A stretch of DNA of 6,708 bases from Arthrobacter sp. (lineage in GTDB: Bacteria; Actinomycetota; Actinomycetes; Actinomycetales; Micrococcaceae): contig JAODMA010000023.1 of the NCBI GenBank assembly GCA_025464545.1, positions 1 to 6,708 of the forward strand. The letters run 5' to 3'. Of this stretch, positions 6,503-6,708 are shown piece after piece (positions within the stretch are counted from its first letter, which is position 1; every line of letters starts with the position of its first letter). A model generated the notes under the pieces. It did not search any database. It saw nothing but the letters and a program-made list of their open reading frames with translations, and was not told the DNA's origin. The position numbers and the translations under genes are program-made.

Positions 6503-6708
6503 TCAGTCTCCTTTGGATTTGGAGGGGGTGGGGCCCGGCGCAGAGGCAGCCAGTTGGTCCTCGAGGTTGAATACTTCAGTCAGTTGGAGGAAGCCCTGAT
6601 CCGGGGCCCCGTCAAGGTCCTCGAAGAAACCGGACATCTCTGCCTGCCAGCGGGCGTTGATGTCAGTGGCCGCCATCCGGGCCTGGGCTTCGGGAAGGCT
6701 GTCGGTTT
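6503..6708 (-). CDS. rhaM: L-rhamnose mutarotase, C-terminal part (5' end outside the window)
   Basis: RhaM interconverts the alpha and beta anomers of L-rhamnose, supplying the form used by the isomerase. The frame is open from the right edge to TGA 6505-6503, showing 67 C-terminal residues. The segment MAATDINARWQAEM followed by FFEDLD, then QLTEVFNLEDQL, lines up with the C-terminal half of E. coli RhaM/YiiL as I recall it (ASTDVCQRWWKYM, LQEVFYL). This includes the shared T-D, R-W and EVF-L positions. RhaM proteins are about 105 residues, so roughly 50-60 N-terminal residues lie beyond the window, including the Tyr/His active-site region. After the conserved EVFNLEDQL the protein runs on for about 16 residues of Ala/Pro/Ser/Lys-rich tail, a stretch that also encodes the rhaI ribosome site. 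It is the first rha gene seen in the operon; more genes or the promoter may lie upstream. Confidence 0.88.
   Translation of the reverse strand, partial: TDSLPEAQARMAATDINARWQAEMSGFFEDLDGAPDQGFLQLTEVFNLEDQLAASAPGPTPSKSKGD
6508..6514 (-). promoter_or_regulatory. Ribosome binding site supporting the GTG start of rhaI
   Basis: On the minus strand AAAGGAG ends 6 nt before GTG 6501. It is a near-optimal site located inside the final codons of rhaM, and it supports a GTG start where no ATG is available. Confidence 0.65.

Noticed and set aside
5263..6570. A 435-codon open frame on the plus strand opposite rhaI
   Set aside because: Same antisense effect; it runs across the rhaI and rhaM junction with no domain signature.
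1..6708. Search for a novel system, mobile element, CRISPR array, tRNA or riboswitch
   Set aside because: No terminal repeats, transposase or integrase motifs, spaced direct repeats, or RNA folds were seen; intergenic space is under 100 nt everywhere, and most of the DNA is explained by a known rhamnose pathway.

Overview
The window is high-GC DNA, almost completely filled with genes, and reads like an actinobacterial chromosome. Protein wording and gene order suggest the Arthrobacter/Pseudarthrobacter group of Micrococcales; this genus guess comes from recall of similar proteins, not from a search.

Right-hand 75% (about 1747-6708, all on the minus strand): an L-rhamnose catabolism operon, read from right to left. 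It contains the 3' end of rhaM (L-rhamnose mutarotase, cut by the window edge), rhaI (L-rhamnose isomerase, xylose-isomerase-like subtype), a two-domain rhaEW gene (L-rhamnulose-1-phosphate aldolase fused to a short-chain L-lactaldehyde dehydrogenase; often called rhaD in annotations), and rhaB (L-rhamnulokinase). Junctions are very tight: 1 nt, 4 nt, then an ATGA overlap, so the genes are almost certainly cotranscribed and at least partly translationally coupled. Together they would convert L-rhamnose through L-rhamnulose and L-rhamnulose-1-phosphate to dihydroxyacetone phosphate plus L-lactaldehyde, and oxidise the aldehyde to L-lactate. No transporter or regulator is in the window; the operon promoter must lie right of position 6708.

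Left-hand 25% (1-1722, plus strand): the 3' end of an unidentified gene, a class I SAM-dependent methyltransferase of the LCM/TIGR00027 type with a hydrophobic N-terminus, and a small acidic protein of unknown function. These genes converge on rhaB. A GC-rich hairpin fills the 24-nt gap between the two converging stop codons and may terminate transcription in one or both directions.

I found no RNA genes, mobile elements, CRISPR arrays or clear signs of a novel system. The most notable details are an Asp in place of a conserved metal-binding His in RhaI, the absence of a Shine-Dalgarno sequence before rhaB, the putative membrane segment on the methyltransferase, and the uncharacterised 79-residue protein.
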